Positions 10,301 through 18,401 of a stretch of 64,000 bases of DNA are shown here, piece after piece; position 1 is the first letter of the stretch, and each line of letters begins with the position of its first letter. Source of the DNA: CAZICM01 sp964537685 (lineage in GTDB: Bacteria > Myxococcota_A > Polyangia > Polyangiales > Polyangiaceae). Both the position numbers and the translations under genes were made by a program. A model generated the notes under the pieces. It saw only the letters and a list, made by a program, of their open reading frames with translations, searched no databases and was not told the DNA's origin. The stretch lies in the NCBI GenBank assembly GCA_964537685.1, contig CAZICM010000001.1:62001-126000 (forward strand), read 5' to 3'.

Positions 10301-10418
10301 GGCTGGGATCGTTGGCAGCCTCTGCGCTTCGGGCTCCGGCGAGCGCAAAGAGCGGGGCGAGCACGGCGAAGAGCGCGCGAATTCGGCCTTGGCGAAGGAC
10401 TTTGTGGCGATTGTTCAC
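7371..10418 (-). CDS. HExxH metallopeptidase-TolB propeller-outer-membrane beta-barrel fusion
   Basis: This 1015-residue protein starts at a GTG that overlaps the upstream stop codon (GTGA), indicating translational coupling. A signal peptide (~34 residues) is followed by a peptidase region with HEYTH (His137, Glu138, His141) and WIIEG (Glu175), the gluzincin pattern of two His and a downstream Glu. The middle contains repeated PD40/TolB blades (SPDGK-x-V-Y types). The last ~370 residues alternate aromatic and polar residues with many Tyr and Gly, like a BamA/surface-antigen barrel. It is probably an outer-membrane protein with a surface or periplasmic protease head. Substrate unknown. Confidence 0.85.
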   Translation of the reverse strand: MNNRHKVLRQGRIRALFAVLAPLFALAGARSAEAANDPSLDWQTIHTKHFRVHYPRGLESVAERVARINETVHDRLIGPLGYSPDSITEMVITDNTDSANGSASALPYNNVRLFVTAPEDMSILNDYDDWYLDLITHEYTHILHVDNIRGLPAVVNTILGKTLAPNQVQPRWIIEGLAVLAESEHTSAGRLRSTIADMYTRTDVLSGNLAGLDQMSNYPFRWPQGNLWYLTGSRFLSWICDVYGKDTMRAVSRDYGSTLIPWGINRSIRRATGKTYIELYDGFRDFLKRQYGDQMREVEKRGLREGVRLTHHGRFVEYPRFVPKAHQNKPLEGDDVLYYRNDFSARSGLYRFKLRGGKITSEGETLIARTTASSVGAFLPSGDLVFNSVTPWRNFYSRDDLYWLGKGQTSQQGDENTRKQMTEGLRATSPDISPDGKRMVFTVNSMGTTFLEIAELKAGGAPEHIPSLSPRRRLVPSARFEQVYTPRFSPDGKSVAYSRWRAGGYRDIHIAEVDTGHVRTLTSDRAMDMQPVFSDDGKTLYFCSDRSGIPNIYAFDLASGALKQVTNVRTGAFQPAISPDGKTLVYTGYTKDGFDLFAMPLDSSRFLDALPPPQDRPPPPPEPAPVEMRKSAYEPLRTLAPRSYLLNAAPGKYGPLAVTVTARGGDVVGNHGIAASVVADPAAPTPELYLDYTYRRLPVDLGARLFYSVSPRTGYRISDQDLSYNERSLGLTAGVSYPINLPFSYHSLGMSYSIAAFKGDLPVGRKLDPYATRTVDPLSGNIGVAHLGYFFSNVEGSYDAAGSARGFALSLSADFAERATASDFTLQAFSAVLSAYFQMPWPGHHTLALRSSGAISGGGYPSGNYFVGGYDLENYTLIDTVTTGIFNGAFVLRGYKPGTYSGRAYALQNIEYRVPIVKVDRGPWTLPLYLQRIDGNLFLDFGGAFDRLKTDRIRFFENGYLIDSPDLHSGAGAELWFTMTLGYGIYSQFRLGYAYGFSAAAIPSGQFYFVASSAY

Positions 10419-11500
10419 AAGTCGTCGAAGAAAATGGGCTCGCGGTTGCGGGTGTAGCGTTCGATGAGATGCCGGCCCTCTTGGGTAATTAGAGTGATGC
10501 GCGCACCGAAGCCTGGATCGGCGGAATCCAGGGCATTTCCCATGGCGCGTGTCCACTGGACGATGGCGTGGGCCTCAAAGGAAAAGCCTCCGGGCAATTG
10601 GACGCGAAGGGCGATGAGCGCGCCGATTTTGGGGATTTTGTAGGTCGCCACGAAAATCCCGCCGCTTTCGACGACATCGTTTCCCAAGAGGCCGCGGTAG
10701 AAATTGGAGGCGCTGGAGGCTGTGAGCTCGACATCGAGGGAGGGGGTTCCGGCGGGGGGAGCGGGAAGGGTTTCACGCTTTTCGGGCGCCGGTTTTGGTG
10801 CGGCGGGCTTGGGCGCCGGAGTTTCAGTTATTTTTGCGGGCGCGGGCTGAGGCGCGGGAGGAAGCTCGATAACCGGCGAAAGCAAGGGTTTTGGAGCGGC
10901 GATGGGCGCGGGAACAGGCACCGGTACCGGCGTAATGGGCACCGGTTTGGGAGCGGTGGGGGCAGGCACGACAGGCAAAATAGGCGCGGGCGCGATAGGC
11001 GCGGGAGCAACCGGCACAATGGGTGCGGGCGCGATAGGCGCGGGCGCGACGGGCAAAATAGGCGCGGGAGCAATAGGCGCGGGCGCGACGGGCAAAATAG
11101 GCGCGGGCGCGACGGGCACAATGGGCGCGATGGGAGCCGGAGCGATCGCCGGAGGAGGCGGCGTAAGTTCAGCCCGAACCGTCTGTTCACCCGACCATTT
11201 CGCCAATGCATACGCCTTGGCCAGCGCAGAGGCCGATGCATCAACCAAGCTCGGCAAAACCGGCAGCGGTAGCGGCCAATCCAAAAATCGATCGAGCGCC
11301 CGCCGCACTTTCCGGAACGCCTCCGAACGGCCATCCAGCGTGCCGCCCCGCTCGATCTTATGAAATGCGCTCATCGCTTCCGCGATTAAATCAGCCGTAT
11401 CCTCGAGCTCTTCGGGGATATCCATTGCCGATTGTAGTGCGCTCAAAGCCTGCGCCAAATGTTCGCGGGCTGCTTTGGCAAGCTGTTTCGGATCGCTCAT
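10415..11500 (-). CDS. Pro/Ala-rich PilZ-domain protein
   Basis: This 361-residue protein has an N-terminal helical domain (~110 residues), a long Pro/Ala/Ile-rich spacer (about residues 118-245) and a C-terminal PilZ domain of the myxobacterial TIGR02266 type (NFYRG, ESGGIFVAT, LPGG). The c-di-GMP-binding RxxxR is not evident, so ligand binding is uncertain. The ATG overlaps the upstream formyltransferase stop (ATGA) and its own stop overlaps the next start (GTGA), so three genes form one coupled operon. A scaffold or c-di-GMP-responsive adaptor is inferred. Confidence 0.8.
   Translation of the reverse strand: MSDPKQLAKAAREHLAQALSALQSAMDIPEELEDTADLIAEAMSAFHKIERGGTLDGRSEAFRKVRRALDRFLDWPLPLPVLPSLVDASASALAKAYALAKWSGEQTVRAELTPPPPAIAPAPIAPIVPVAPAPILPVAPAPIAPAPILPVAPAPIAPAPIVPVAPAPIAPAPILPVVPAPTAPKPVPITPVPVPVPAPIAAPKPLLSPVIELPPAPQPAPAKITETPAPKPAAPKPAPEKRETLPAPPAGTPSLDVELTASSASNFYRGLLGNDVVESGGIFVATYKIPKIGALIALRVQLPGGFSFEAHAIVQWTRAMGNALDSADPGFGARITLITQEGRHLIERYTRNREPIFFDDL
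10949..11127 (-). repeat. 39-bp coding minisatellite in the PilZ protein
   Basis: The spacer contains about four tandem copies of a 13-residue unit, APILPVAPAPIAP with I/V and A/T substitutions, equal to 39 bp each, flanked by looser Pro/Ala repeats. Such an array can expand or contract in frame and so vary the length of the linker between the helical and PilZ domains. The boundaries are approximate. Confidence 0.7.
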
Positions 11501-12420
11501 TCGTCGTCTCGCGGGCCGGGCGAGCATAGCAATGCCTCGCGCTGAACCAATCGCGAAAGATCGCCGGTGCTGGTCGGTTCTCCATCCACTTCGCAGGCCA
11601 AAATCCGGAGCGCTCCGTCCTTGGCTCCAATAACGACGCTTCCATCGGGGCTCACCAGCATTTCACCCGGCTCTATCGGCAAATGCCCGCGATCCCAAGG
11701 CTCGGCGCGCAAAATGGTCAGCACCCGATCGCCCATTTCTGTGCTCGCGCCGGGGGCGGGGCTGAGCGCCCGGATTCGCCGAAGAAGCTGCTCGAGCGGC
11801 CAGGAAAAGCGAAGGATGCAGTCGTCGTCGCTGGGAAAAGGCGCTTGTGTGGCCAATGCCGGATCTTGGGCAAAGGCTTTGGGTATTTCGCCCCGGGCAT
11901 ATTGCATCACCGTCTTGCGCAGCAGCGAAAGCGAGGGCCTGTCCAGCGCGCGGGCCAGTTGCCATGCGTTCCATGAAGGATCGATGGCCAGCGTTTGCTG
12001 GGCCAGCACATCCCCTGTGTCGTATTCGGCCTCGATACGGTGCACGCTCACGCCGGTCTCGAGATCGCCCGCGTCGATGGCCCAAAAGGTCGGATCGGGG
12101 CCGCGATGCCTGGGCAACAGCGAAGGATGCACGCCAATTCCGCCCAGCCGCGCCGCATGAACCACATTCATCGGCAAACGCTTTGTCCAAAACCAGCTCA
12201 CCAGCAAATCCGCCCCCAGGCTTCGCACCCGCTTCAGCAACGCAGGTGAATGCGCATTGGGCATCATGAGCACATTCTCGGGGCCAAAGATACGTTTGGC
12301 CCTGCGCACGCCCACCGCATCCTCGCGGCAAAGACAAACGAGCGGAATTTCATGGCCATCGCGCGCCAACAAAAGCGCGGCCAAGGGCAGGCCAAAGAAG
12401 ACAATGCGCAGCGCGGACAC
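11497..12420 (-). CDS. methionyl-tRNA formyltransferase-like protein
   Basis: This 307-residue protein has the formyltransferase fold (GLPLAALLLA N-terminus, VHPSLLPRHRG, ETGVSV, YDTGDVLAQ) and a C-terminal OB-like domain as in Fmt. In E. coli Fmt the catalytic set is Asn106-x-His108 and Asp144. Here the equivalent triplet reads G-V-H, so the Asn is replaced by Gly, while His and Asp remain. It may therefore be a paralogue with another substrate rather than the housekeeping Fmt. GTG 12420 was chosen because homology begins there; upstream sequence is not protein-like. First gene of the coupled operon with PilZ and the peptidase-barrel protein. Confidence 0.75.
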   Translation of the reverse strand: MSALRIVFFGLPLAALLLARDGHEIPLVCLCREDAVGVRRAKRIFGPENVLMMPNAHSPALLKRVRSLGADLLVSWFWTKRLPMNVVHAARLGGIGVHPSLLPRHRGPDPTFWAIDAGDLETGVSVHRIEAEYDTGDVLAQQTLAIDPSWNAWQLARALDRPSLSLLRKTVMQYARGEIPKAFAQDPALATQAPFPSDDDCILRFSWPLEQLLRRIRALSPAPGASTEMGDRVLTILRAEPWDRGHLPIEPGEMLVSPDGSVVIGAKDGALRILACEVDGEPTSTGDLSRLVQREALLCSPGPRDDE

Positions 12421-12541
12421 CCAAGGGGGCGTAGCAAAGGCGCGAGGCGATTCGCAAGCGTCCTTCGAAAGACGTGCCGAGCTCCGCGCAAATGCCAAAA
12501 ATTTTCCCGTCCTAAAGAGCCCTGGTAGGACAAGCGCAATC

Positions 12542-13345
12542 ATGCGGTCTGAACATGCGCAGCCTTCATTTCGGCTTCAGGGCTCTTTTCGCGGAGGTCT
12601 TCGCTCCGGCCATCGCTTTGACGCTTCCGCCGCTTCTCGCCCTATTTTGGTGTTCGAGGATGTCTACAAATCCTACCGGGCCGACGAGCCTGTGCTCCGC
12701 GGCCTGTCCTTCACCGTTGAACGCGGCGAATTCGTGTTTATTACCGGCCCGTCCGGCTCGGGAAAAAGCACGTTTTTAAGGCTGATTCACCGTTCCGAGC
12801 AATGCGACAGCGGCCGCATCCTCTTTCTCGGGCGCGATCTGGCGCGCCTCAGCGATAGCTCGATTCCTGCCCTTCGCCGCAATATCGGCTTTGTCTTTCA
12901 AGACTTTCGTCTCGTGCCCAGTTGGTCCGTCTTCGATAATGTCGCCATTGCCCTTGAAATCCTGGGCTTGCCTCATCGTCTCGTTAAAAGCCGCGTGGGT
13001 GAGGTGTTAGAGCGGGTTGGTCTATCCGGCCGGGGACGCGAACCCGCGAAGGTGCTTTCGGGCGGCGAACAGCAACGAGTCGCCATCGCCCGCGCCCTCG
13101 TCAGCGAACCCGCCCTGGTCTTGGCCGATGAACCCACCGGCAACCTCGATCCTCAGCTCGCCATCGATTTGCTGGGCCTCTTCGAGGATGTGCATGAAGC
13201 CGGCACAACCGTATTGTTTGCCACCCATGACCGTACTTTAATTGATATACGCCCCCGGCGTGTGGTGGTACTGGATGAGGGCAAAGTGGCGGATGCCCCC
13301 CAGGGTATTGTTCACACTCAAGAAGCGACCCTCAGCGCGGCATAA
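12542..13345 (+). CDS. ftsE: cell-division ATP-binding protein FtsE
   Basis: This is an ABC ATPase of 267 residues with Walker A (GPSGSGKST), signature (LSGGEQQRVAIARAL), Walker B (LVLADEPTGNLD) and the H-loop (THD). Together with FtsX it forms the inner-membrane complex that drives periplasmic peptidoglycan-hydrolase activation during division. The ATG at 12542 adds about 35 residues before the conserved domain (ILVFEDVYKSY). A TTG or GTG near 12647-12650 would give the usual FtsE length. The next genes, ftsX and an envC homologue, confirm the assignment over other ABC ATPases. Confidence 0.9.
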   Translation: MRSEHAQPSFRLQGSFRGGLRSGHRFDASAASRPILVFEDVYKSYRADEPVLRGLSFTVERGEFVFITGPSGSGKSTFLRLIHRSEQCDSGRILFLGRDLARLSDSSIPALRRNIGFVFQDFRLVPSWSVFDNVAIALEILGLPHRLVKSRVGEVLERVGLSGRGREPAKVLSGGEQQRVAIARALVSEPALVLADEPTGNLDPQLAIDLLGLFEDVHEAGTTVLFATHDRTLIDIRPRRVVVLDEGKVADAPQGIVHTQEATLSAA

Positions 13346-13363
13346 GAAAAGGAATTGGCAGCG

Positions 13364-14257
13364 ATGGACGAAAAAGACAAGCGCGATCGATCGGGCCCGC
13401 TCCGGACATGGAGACCGGGAAGAAGCGATTTTCGGGTGCAGGTGCTCTCGGTGCTTTCGCTTTCGGTGGCATTTGTGTGCCTTATCGCCGCACTCTTGGT
13501 GGTCACAAATCTATCGGCGGTAAGAGAACGCTGGTCGCGGGCAGGCCGGGCGACCATTTATTTACGGGAGAATGCATCGGAAACCGCCATCGGGGACCTA
13601 GAACATGCCCTTTCCGCGACCCCCGGCGTAAAGAAAGTGCGGCATGTCACCAGCACGGAAGCCCGGCGCGAAGTGGTATTTGATGAGGGCGATCAAGCCT
13701 TGGCCTCGCTTCCCGCCAGCGCCTTTCCTGCGTCGTTGGAAGTAGGTTTTACCGATCAAGTCAGCGAAGCCGATCTGGAAGCCATGACGGTGAAATTGCG
13801 TTCGCTGCCCGCCGTGGAGACGGTGGAAACGTACAGGCGCTGGACCGATAGGCTTTCATCGCTGCTCGAAAGCGGCGTATCCGCGAGCCTGTGCCTGGCC
13901 CTGGTGGTGCTTTGCGCCGTTATGAGCGTGATTGCCTCCACCATGAGGCTTTTGCTCCATCGCCGTAAAATCGAAGTCGAAGTGCTGAAATTGGTGGGAG
14001 CGACCGATGCTTTCGTTCGGCGGCCTTTTGTGATGGAAGCCGCCATGCAAGGAGCGATGGGAGCATTTTTAGCTATCATCATTGTGGGCGGACTCTTTAT
14101 GATGGTCAGCGGCCGCTTTGATTTTGAGCTATCGGGTATTTTAGGCATCACACCCGCATTTTTGCCTTGGTATTTAATGGTAGGCATGGTGGCGCTGGGC
14201 GGAGTGCTCGGGGCCGTGACGGCGCATTTTACCTTAAGGAAAATGGTGGTGGTATAA
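13364..14257 (+). CDS. ftsX: cell-division permease FtsX
   Basis: This 297-residue protein shows FtsX topology. A cytoplasmic N-terminus precedes TM1 (VLSVLSLSVAFVCLIAALLV), a periplasmic domain of ~120 residues with TIYLRENAS, three further membrane helices and the loop RRKIEVEVLKLVGAT before TM3, which is diagnostic of the family. It transmits FtsE ATPase motion to the periplasmic activator. ATG 13364 has AAGGAA at 9 nt spacing. It lies 18 bp after ftsE and 2 bp before the next gene. Confidence 0.92.
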   Translation: MDEKDKRDRSGPLRTWRPGRSDFRVQVLSVLSLSVAFVCLIAALLVVTNLSAVRERWSRAGRATIYLRENASETAIGDLEHALSATPGVKKVRHVTSTEARREVVFDEGDQALASLPASAFPASLEVGFTDQVSEADLEAMTVKLRSLPAVETVETYRRWTDRLSSLLESGVSASLCLALVVLCAVMSVIASTMRLLLHRRKIEVEVLKLVGATDAFVRRPFVMEAAMQGAMGAFLAIIIVGGLFMMVSGRFDFELSGILGITPAFLPWYLMVGMVALGGVLGAVTAHFTLRKMVVV

Positions 14258-14259
14258 CG

Positions 14260-15348
14260 ATGAACCGACGGCCTTCAGGGATCGTGCTGGTCATTGCGCT
14301 GATCACCGGTGTTACGGCATCGGGAGGCGCCGAAGAGCATCCCGTTTCTCCCCCCGATCTTGGCGACGATTTGGTCTATCCGGGAACCGAGCCCCAAAAA
14401 GCTCCGCATCCCGAGCCGGAAACAGCAAAACCGCTTCCGAGCGCTGTATTGCCGGCCCAGGGGATAGAACACCAAGCACCACTGATTCAAGAAGGCCAGA
14501 GCGAATTCGATCGATTGCTCAACAAGCTCTTGGCGGAAGAGCGGGCCTTGGAACAAGAAGCCGAAAGCATTGGCCCAACCCTAACGATGGTGCATCAGCG
14601 CATGCTGGCGCGGGCGCGGGCGCATGTGAGGCATTTGCGCGCGGGTGTATTGCCTGCGGGCGGGGGTTTTGATGCGCTGGTGGATCATGCGGCCACGGTA
14701 GAACGCACCCGATTGGCCTTGGAACGCGATCGGAATGCCGAGGCAGAACTCAACCGGAGGCGGGTAGAAATCGGGGAACGCCTTGCGAAGATTCGGGCTG
14801 AAAAGGCGCCGCTGCTCATTCAGCGTGAAGCGATGGCGCGGGCGAGTTTGGCCTTAAAACAGGCGGACGAGCGGCAGGCGGCCTTTGCGCGGGCCTTTGA
14901 GAGTTCGGCCAAGCCCCCGGATTATATGGCGATTTACGGGTCTGATTTAGCGGGTGGGGAAGGGCAGGCATCCGAAGGATTTAAGACATTAAGAGGACGT
15001 TTGCCGATGCCCATTTCCGGTCGAGCGGAGGCAAGAAAAGTCTATAAAGCGGGAGCAGGTGGAGCAGGGCTTGCATTGGCAGGGATGCCCCAGGCGGCGG
15101 TACGCAGCGTTGCATTGGGGCGAGTGGTGTATGCGGAGCACTACGAGCCTTATGGATTGACGCTGATTGTGGATCATGGCGATGGATATGCGACGGTGTA
15201 TGGGAATTTAGGCTCGCTGGATGTAAAAACGGGCGATGTGGTGAGGCCGAGCTTTAGGGTTGGGACGGTGGGACAGGGGGGTGAATTGTATTTTGAGATT
15301 CGGCGGCGGGCGGAGATTTTGGATCCGGGGGCGTGGCTGGGGATATAG
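14260..15348 (+). CDS. envC: EnvC-like murein hydrolase activator (degenerate LytM/M23)
   Basis: This 362-residue protein has a signal peptide, then a coiled-coil region (about residues 80-230, rich in Glu/Arg/Leu/Ala), then a C-terminal M23/LytM domain. Zinc-ligand positions of active M23 enzymes are lost: the usual Y-x-HL reads YGNL and the HLHFEI motif reads LYFEIR. This matches EnvC, which activates amidases instead of cutting peptidoglycan itself. Immediate coupling to ftsEX (2 bp gap) supports the role. Similarity to EnvC is inferred from architecture, not from close sequence identity. Confidence 0.85.
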   Translation: MNRRPSGIVLVIALITGVTASGGAEEHPVSPPDLGDDLVYPGTEPQKAPHPEPETAKPLPSAVLPAQGIEHQAPLIQEGQSEFDRLLNKLLAEERALEQEAESIGPTLTMVHQRMLARARAHVRHLRAGVLPAGGGFDALVDHAATVERTRLALERDRNAEAELNRRRVEIGERLAKIRAEKAPLLIQREAMARASLALKQADERQAAFARAFESSAKPPDYMAIYGSDLAGGEGQASEGFKTLRGRLPMPISGRAEARKVYKAGAGGAGLALAGMPQAAVRSVALGRVVYAEHYEPYGLTLIVDHGDGYATVYGNLGSLDVKTGDVVRPSFRVGTVGQGGELYFEIRRRAEILDPGAWLGI

Positions 15349-15595
15349 ACGGAATTTAGACGATTAAAACGAAGAGATAGGTCGTATTTTTGATCGGAAT
15401 ACCATAGCGACCATTCGCCTTCAATGGATTCAAATGGGTCTTCATTTTCTTCGAATGCACTACCGCCTCCCCCCGAGCCCGCCAAAAACTCGCCCCGCCC
15501 CATCAAATTCATCTAGCGTCAGAGCGCCGTTAAAATGCCCGGATTTAAACCGCCGGTGTAAGGTGCCGCCGCCACAGCCGTGGTACGCTACAGGC

Positions 15596-15641
15596 GACCT
15601 TTTGTTGCGAATTCCCGAACGAGAAAGGTCTTTTCGTTTTT
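15596..15641 (+). terminator. terminator- or attenuator-like hairpin directly before the TIR gene
   Basis: GACCTTT (15596-15602) can pair with AAAGGTC (15624-15630), and TTTTCGTTTTT follows, ending only three or four bases before the ATG at 15645. It could end the ftsE-ftsX-envC transcript. Because it abuts the TIR start codon, it could also act as an attenuator. The stem is only 7 bp with a 21-nt loop, so stability is modest. Confidence 0.45.
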
Positions 15642-15644
15642 CTC

Positions 15645-18401
15645 ATGTCGACTGTAGCGCCGCCTCCGCTCAAGCTGTTTATCAGTTACAGCCCCAAGGA
15701 TGCCCGGCTCAAAGATGAGCTGCTGGAGCACTTGGAGGTCGTGCGCCGCTTCGAAGGCGTCGATGTGTGGACCGATGATCGCATCGAGCCCGGAACAGAT
15801 GTGAATGCCGAAATCGAAAAGGCGCTCGCTCAGGCCGATGTCGCGCTTCTGCTTGTAAGTCCTTCGTTTTTGGCTTCTAGCATTCTTCAAGATACCCAGG
15901 TGCCCGAGCTTCTGTCGCGCCACGGTGTGCAGGGTTTGCCTGTCATTCCCGTGATTGTGCGCGATTGCGCATGGCAAGAGCATCCCGCGATCAAGCGCTT
16001 TGTCGTCTTGCCCAGAGGCGGCGAACCCATCACAAAACACCGCGGAAGCAGGCGCGATCGCGCGTTTAAAGATGTCGCGACCGAAATCTCAAGGCTCGCC
16101 AAAAAACGCAGCTCGCAGCCCCGTTTTATTCCGCCTCCGCCGCCTTCCAGCTCCGGCGGCGATCGGGAAACGCCGCCGCCTTCCAGCCGCCTCGAATGGA
16201 CGGGCCAAGTCAATGTGTGGGACATGCTCGGCGTCGTCACCAATATGGCGGTCGATCGCCGGGAAGACGACTTGGTTGGCCGCGAAACGCTGCTCCATGA
16301 CGTGCGCGCGGCGCTCAACGCAAAGACAGGCCGCGGCGTGGTGCTGTACGGCATGCCAGGCATCGGCAAGACATGGATCGCGCAGGCCGTCGCATCGAGC
16401 GCGCGGCGCGAGCTTTTGTTTCCGGGCGGCGTGTTTTGGGTCTCGGGCGGCACACAGGAAGAGTTCTACGGGGGCCTGGTTTCCATCGGCACGGCCATCA
16501 CCAAAAGCGATGAAACACCTGATGAATTCAGGGCCGACGTAGCCAGGCGGGCGCTGCGCGATCCCAAAGAGCCCACGCTCTTGGTCATCGATCATATCGA
16601 TGCGGGAGCGGCTTGGGTGCAGGCCGAATTTGAAACGTACTCGCGCCAAACGCGCTTGCTTGTCACATCCACGCATGCGCCGACAGGGTTTTTATATGGC
16701 CCAAACCGGGCGGTGTGGTTCCGCGTCGACGCGCTCGATCAAGACGCGGCCTACACCTGGGTGCAGACCCTCGCGCCGCGCCTGAGACCGGCTGAAATCA
16801 AGGAGCTTCTCGCTTTTTTCGAACGCCACACCCTTGCGCTCGATGTCGCCGCGCGAACGCTGCACGACGATCCAATGCTGCCTGTTGCGCGTTATTTGGA
16901 GACGCTGCGCGAAGGCCGCGACTTGGGCGAAGAATTATCGATGACCAGCGCTGGCAAAACAGCGCTCTCCGCCCTTCGTTTTCAGGCTGAACGCATTGCG
17001 CCCCAGGCCCAGCGCGCATGGGCGATGGCGGGATGTTTTGCGAATGCGCCGCTTCCCGTGGGCTGGCTGAGGGCATCGCTTTCGGCCTTGGGATTAAGCG
17101 ATTCTGATGCGCGCGCGGGCGTAAAAGAGCTGGTGCGCAGGCATTTGGGTGTGCGGGTGGGCGAAGGCGCTGGAATGACCCTTCCCCTTCATCCTTTGGT
17201 TCATATCGTGGCGCGAACGCTTGCGACCGATCTCGAGCGAAGCGCAATGGCTCAAGGCTTGGTGCAATGGATTTCGGGCCTGGACGATCCAGAACTGCAT
17301 GTGAAAGTGCCGCCTGCGTGGCCTCATATTGAAGCGGCGTGGGATGTGTGCGGCGCCGATCCTCTCGTAGCGCTTCGGCTGGCCGCGCTGTTGACCTTCC
17401 GGGGCCACCGCGAAGACCTCTTAAGAGCGAGGGAGATGCTCGAGGAAACCATTATTGTTTCCGAACAAATCGAAGGCCCGAACAGCGAGACCGTGGCGGC
17501 CGTATGCAACGCATTGGGTTGCATTTTGATGGAATTTGGCAATCGCCGTGATTTAGAAGAAGCCGAACGATTATTGAGGCGTTCCTTAACGATTATCGAT
17601 GAAACCACGGTCAGTGAAAATGCATTGGGCCGCGATGCTCCGAGCGTTGCCGTTCGATTGTCCAATTTAGCGATGGTGCTCAAAAATCTTGGAGGCGTGC
17701 CTCGCCTCGAGGAAGCCGAGATTTTGCTGCGCCGCGCTATCGATATTGATGAACAATCGGCTGGACCAGATGCCCCCAGCGTAGCGGTACGCTCATCGAA
17801 CTTGGCGGTGGTCCTGAAGAACCTGGGAGGCCCTGAGCGTCTGTCTGAAGCGGAGACATTATTGCGCCGGGCCTTGGTGATTCAGCGTTCGAGTTTAGGG
17901 CCTGAATCCCCCACGGTAGCGGTCACGCTCAGCCAATTGGCGATGGTTTTGTCGGACATGGGGGAATCGCGTCTACCGGAAGCGGAGCGGCTGTTAAGGC
18001 GGGCCTTGACAATACGAGAAAACGCGTTGGGCCTGGACGCGCCTCGGGTTGCGGTCACGCTGCACAACTTGGCGATGGTGCTTCAGAACGAAGGCGAAGG
18101 CGAGCAGCTTGAAGAGGCGGAAGTTCTATTGAGGCGGGCGCTTGAAATTGAAGAGATGTCCATGGGCTCGGACGCGCCTAAAGTGGCGGTGACGCTGTGC
18201 AATTTAGCCAGCGTGCTCAAGACCCTTGGAGGCCGGGAGCGTTTAAGCGAAGCGATTGAGATATTGGAGAGGGCCGGGGTTATCTCGGTACATCATTTAG
18301 GGCCGACCCATATACAGACAAAGACCATAAGACAGAGCATAGAACGGGTCCGGCGGGCGTTAAAGCGGATGGATGATCAGATGGGGCCGCCTTCGAGGTA
18401 G
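15645..18401 (+). CDS. TIR-NB-ARC-TPR (NLR-like) protein
   Basis: This 918-residue cytoplasmic protein has three parts. An N-terminal TIR domain (residues ~9-115) carries LFISYS, VDVWTDD and LLLVSPSFLASS. A proline-rich linker follows, then an NB-ARC/STAND NTPase with P-loop GMPGIGKT (236-243) and Walker B LLVIDHID (312-319). The C-terminal third (from ~590) has kinesin-light-chain-like TPR repeats with the recurring EAE-x-LLRRAL pattern. Such proteins sense phage or stress signals and use TIR to destroy NAD. Here the expected catalytic Glu (DVELP in TIR_2 relatives) reads as Gln85 (DTQVP). No Shine-Dalgarno sequence is visible before the ATG. Confidence 0.9.
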   Translation: MSTVAPPPLKLFISYSPKDARLKDELLEHLEVVRRFEGVDVWTDDRIEPGTDVNAEIEKALAQADVALLLVSPSFLASSILQDTQVPELLSRHGVQGLPVIPVIVRDCAWQEHPAIKRFVVLPRGGEPITKHRGSRRDRAFKDVATEISRLAKKRSSQPRFIPPPPPSSSGGDRETPPPSSRLEWTGQVNVWDMLGVVTNMAVDRREDDLVGRETLLHDVRAALNAKTGRGVVLYGMPGIGKTWIAQAVASSARRELLFPGGVFWVSGGTQEEFYGGLVSIGTAITKSDETPDEFRADVARRALRDPKEPTLLVIDHIDAGAAWVQAEFETYSRQTRLLVTSTHAPTGFLYGPNRAVWFRVDALDQDAAYTWVQTLAPRLRPAEIKELLAFFERHTLALDVAARTLHDDPMLPVARYLETLREGRDLGEELSMTSAGKTALSALRFQAERIAPQAQRAWAMAGCFANAPLPVGWLRASLSALGLSDSDARAGVKELVRRHLGVRVGEGAGMTLPLHPLVHIVARTLATDLERSAMAQGLVQWISGLDDPELHVKVPPAWPHIEAAWDVCGADPLVALRLAALLTFRGHREDLLRAREMLEETIIVSEQIEGPNSETVAAVCNALGCILMEFGNRRDLEEAERLLRRSLTIIDETTVSENALGRDAPSVAVRLSNLAMVLKNLGGVPRLEEAEILLRRAIDIDEQSAGPDAPSVAVRSSNLAVVLKNLGGPERLSEAETLLRRALVIQRSSLGPESPTVAVTLSQLAMVLSDMGESRLPEAERLLRRALTIRENALGLDAPRVAVTLHNLAMVLQNEGEGEQLEEAEVLLRRALEIEEMSMGSDAPKVAVTLCNLASVLKTLGGRERLSEAIEILERAGVISVHHLGPTHIQTKTIRQSIERVRRALKRMDDQMGPPSR

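Noticed and set aside
12257..12541. N-terminal extension of FtsE
   Set aside because: This region is the antisense of the formyltransferase start and has no FtsE homology.
15174..15512. 112-residue minus-strand frame overlapping the envC end
   Set aside because: Much of it is antisense to the conserved M23-like domain and it has no ribosome site.
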